This document shows, one piece after another, positions 4,226 through 5,459 of a DNA stretch of 5,459 nucleotides; position 1 is the stretch's first letter, and each line of letters begins with the position of its first letter. Source of the DNA: Candidatus Brocadiaceae bacterium (GTDB taxonomy: Bacteria; Planctomycetota; Brocadiia; SM23-32); the NCBI GenBank assembly GCA_030615435.1, contig JAUWZH010000186.1:1-5459 (forward strand). Reading direction: 5' to 3'. The position numbers and the translations under genes were made by a program. The notes beneath the pieces are model-generated. The model had not been told where the DNA came from. It did not search any database and saw nothing but the letters and a program-made list of their open reading frames with translations.

Positions 4226-5459
4226 TCAGGGGCTCGTTACGCGTTGGAAATTGCTGGCCAGGTTCCTGCTCAGTTTCTCGAGCAGCAGGTCCTGCTCCAA
4301 TTCGATATCTTCCTCCTTGTGGGCGTTGTGGCTGACGTGGAGGATTCCCTCGGTTGGCGAGAGGCGGAATTCGCGGACGGAGCGCTCTGGCTGCCCCTCG
4401 GCGAGCGGGTTGCGCCAGCTTTGACGGAACCCGTTCACCACGAGGCGGATCGTGTGGAGGTCGAACTCCTCCCCCACCTGGCAGAGGAGCTGCCAGAGCT
4501 CCTCACGGCTGGTGGCGTCCTCCATTTTCAGGGAGATTATGCGCTCGAATAGGTTGTAGACGCGGTACTTGCGGCGAAAGGCCAGATTGAGGCGTTTGCT
4601 GACGAACTGCCAGTAGCCGAAATACCTGAACATCAGCATCAACACCACCGCAACGGCGCCGAGCATGATTGCCGTCTCCCAGTGCCTGCCGTACAGGTGC
4701 AGGACGGCCACGGAAACAAACAGGCCCGTCAACGCGTAACCCACGATGCTCGCCCCGCGGGGCCCGAGCCCCCTCGCGAGGAGCTTGTGGTGAATGTGGG
4801 ACCGATCCGAGGCGAAGATCGGCCTGCCCTTCAAGAAACGCCGCACAACCGCCAGGGCGGTGTCGAGCAGGGGATAGCCGAGCATGCATATTGGAACGAA
4901 CATCAACGCCGTCGTGGGAGTCTTGATGCTGCTTCGCAGGGCTACCACCGCGATGGTGAACCCCAGGAACAGGCTCCCCGTATCGCCGAGGAAGATGCTG
5001 GCCGGATAGAAGTTGAAGCGCAGGAATGCAACCAGAGACCCCGTCATCATGGCACAGAGCACCATCATTGCCACGGCGCCGTGCATGTGGGCGATGAAGA
5101 AACTCGTCCCGCAGACCAGCACCCCCACCCCGGCGGCCAACCCGTCCACTCCGTCAATCAGGTTGAAGGCATTGGTGACTACCACGATCCAGACTACCGT
5201 CACGGGCACTGCCGCCACACCGAGTTCGACTTCGCCCGCCAGCGGGAAGCTCAGCGACCTTATCGGACCCATCAAGGCGCAGACGGCGAGGGCCGCCAGG
5301 GTCTGCACGAAGAACTTCGCGTTTGCGTTCGCCCCACGCACGTCGTCATGGACCCCGATCACGAGTATCATGAGCCCGCCGAGCAACAGCGCCAGCACGG
5401 CGTGGGTATCTGCGAAGAATCTCTCCGAGACGCGGTTTGGCCACAGGAACACCAGCCCC
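4226..5459 (-). CDS. WecA/TagO-like polyprenyl-phosphate sugar-1-phosphate transferase with a long C-terminal tail (N-terminus outside the window)
   Basis: An integral membrane enzyme that moves a sugar-1-phosphate (typically GlcNAc-1-P) from a UDP-sugar to undecaprenyl phosphate, starting O-antigen, teichoic-acid or exopolysaccharide synthesis. The frame is open to the right edge. Counting from the in-frame GTG at 5452 as residue 1, the MraY/WecA-family motifs are GVHDDVRG (33-40, the Mg-binding DD), NAFNLIDGVDGLAAG (94-108), FLGDTGSLFLG (154-164) and DRSHIHHKL (216-224; the HIHH form points to WecA/TagO rather than MraY). About nine membrane segments are visible, between 17 and 276. Roughly 90 N-terminal residues (an estimate from family length) are missing. 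After the last segment a tail of about 130 residues (277-408) follows, which WecA itself lacks. It contains REELWQLLCQVGEEFDLHTIRLVV and ends in a Leu-rich helix (DLLLEKLSRNLASNF), perhaps a degenerate sensory or GAF-like fold. The methyltransferase gene follows. The exact sugar donor is unknown, so I give no symbol. Confidence 0.9.
   Translation of the reverse strand, partial: GLVFLWPNRVSERFFADTHAVLALLLGGLMILVIGVHDDVRGANANAKFFVQTLAALAVCALMGPIRSLSFPLAGEVELGVAAVPVTVVWIVVVTNAFNLIDGVDGLAAGVGVLVCGTSFFIAHMHGAVAMMVLCAMMTGSLVAFLRFNFYPASIFLGDTGSLFLGFTIAVVALRSSIKTPTTALMFVPICMLGYPLLDTALAVVRRFLKGRPIFASDRSHIHHKLLARGLGPRGASIVGYALTGLFVSVAVLHLYGRHWETAIMLGAVAVVLMLMFRYFGYWQFVSKRLNLAFRRKYRVYNLFERIISLKMEDATSREELWQLLCQVGEEFDLHTIRLVVNGFRQSWRNPLAEGQPERSVREFRLSPTEGILHVSHNAHKEEDIELEQDLLLEKLSRNLASNFQRVTSP

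Noticed and set aside
4052..4552. Plus-strand open frame of 166 codons over the gap between transferase and methyltransferase genes
   Set aside because: Most of it is antisense to the transferase tail and the methyltransferase start, and it shows no domain.

Overview
The window is a GC-rich stretch of bacterial DNA, probably from a Gram-negative environmental organism. No gene identifies the lineage, so I do not name a phylum. It has three parts: a phage-like or mobile-element regulatory cassette on the left, a gene-free stretch of about 730 bases in the middle, and chromosome-type genes for envelope or surface-polysaccharide work on the right.

Left part (1-2215). Two divergent regulators face away from each other across about 90 bases. 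The rightward gene (1328-2215) encodes an XRE-type helix-turn-helix fused to an S24/LexA-like repressor domain. The leftward gene (1011-1241) encodes a 76-residue Cro-like protein. It heads a likely operon of three genes, each with a good ribosome binding site and gaps of 41 and 59 bases: the Cro-like protein, a 160-residue protein with three tandem copies of an LT-x-x-E-K-x-I-C-x-x-LGIS motif (487-969), and an ankyrin-repeat protein cut by the left edge (1-427). A near-consensus sigma-70 promoter (TTGACA, 17-base spacer, TATTGT) drives the operon and overlaps the 5' end of the repressor gene. This is the layout of a lambda-type switch. The repressor keeps the catalytic serine of its family but appears to lack the lysine, so it may not cleave itself.

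Middle part (2216-2946). No convincing gene. It holds a hairpin just after the repressor stop, several short perfect inverted and direct repeats, and near its end a plausible promoter for the next gene. It may be the junction between the cassette and the host chromosome.

Right part (2947-5459). A small zinc-ribbon membrane protein is on the plus strand. It converges on two minus-strand genes: a WecA/TagO-like polyprenyl-phosphate sugar-1-phosphate transferase (cut by the right edge, with a C-terminal soluble tail of about 130 residues) and, downstream of it, a class I SAM-dependent methyltransferase. The last two fit a cell-surface polysaccharide locus, where the transferase would start glycan assembly on the lipid carrier and the methyltransferase could decorate a product.

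The most unusual item is the triple-motif protein in the early position of the switch operon.
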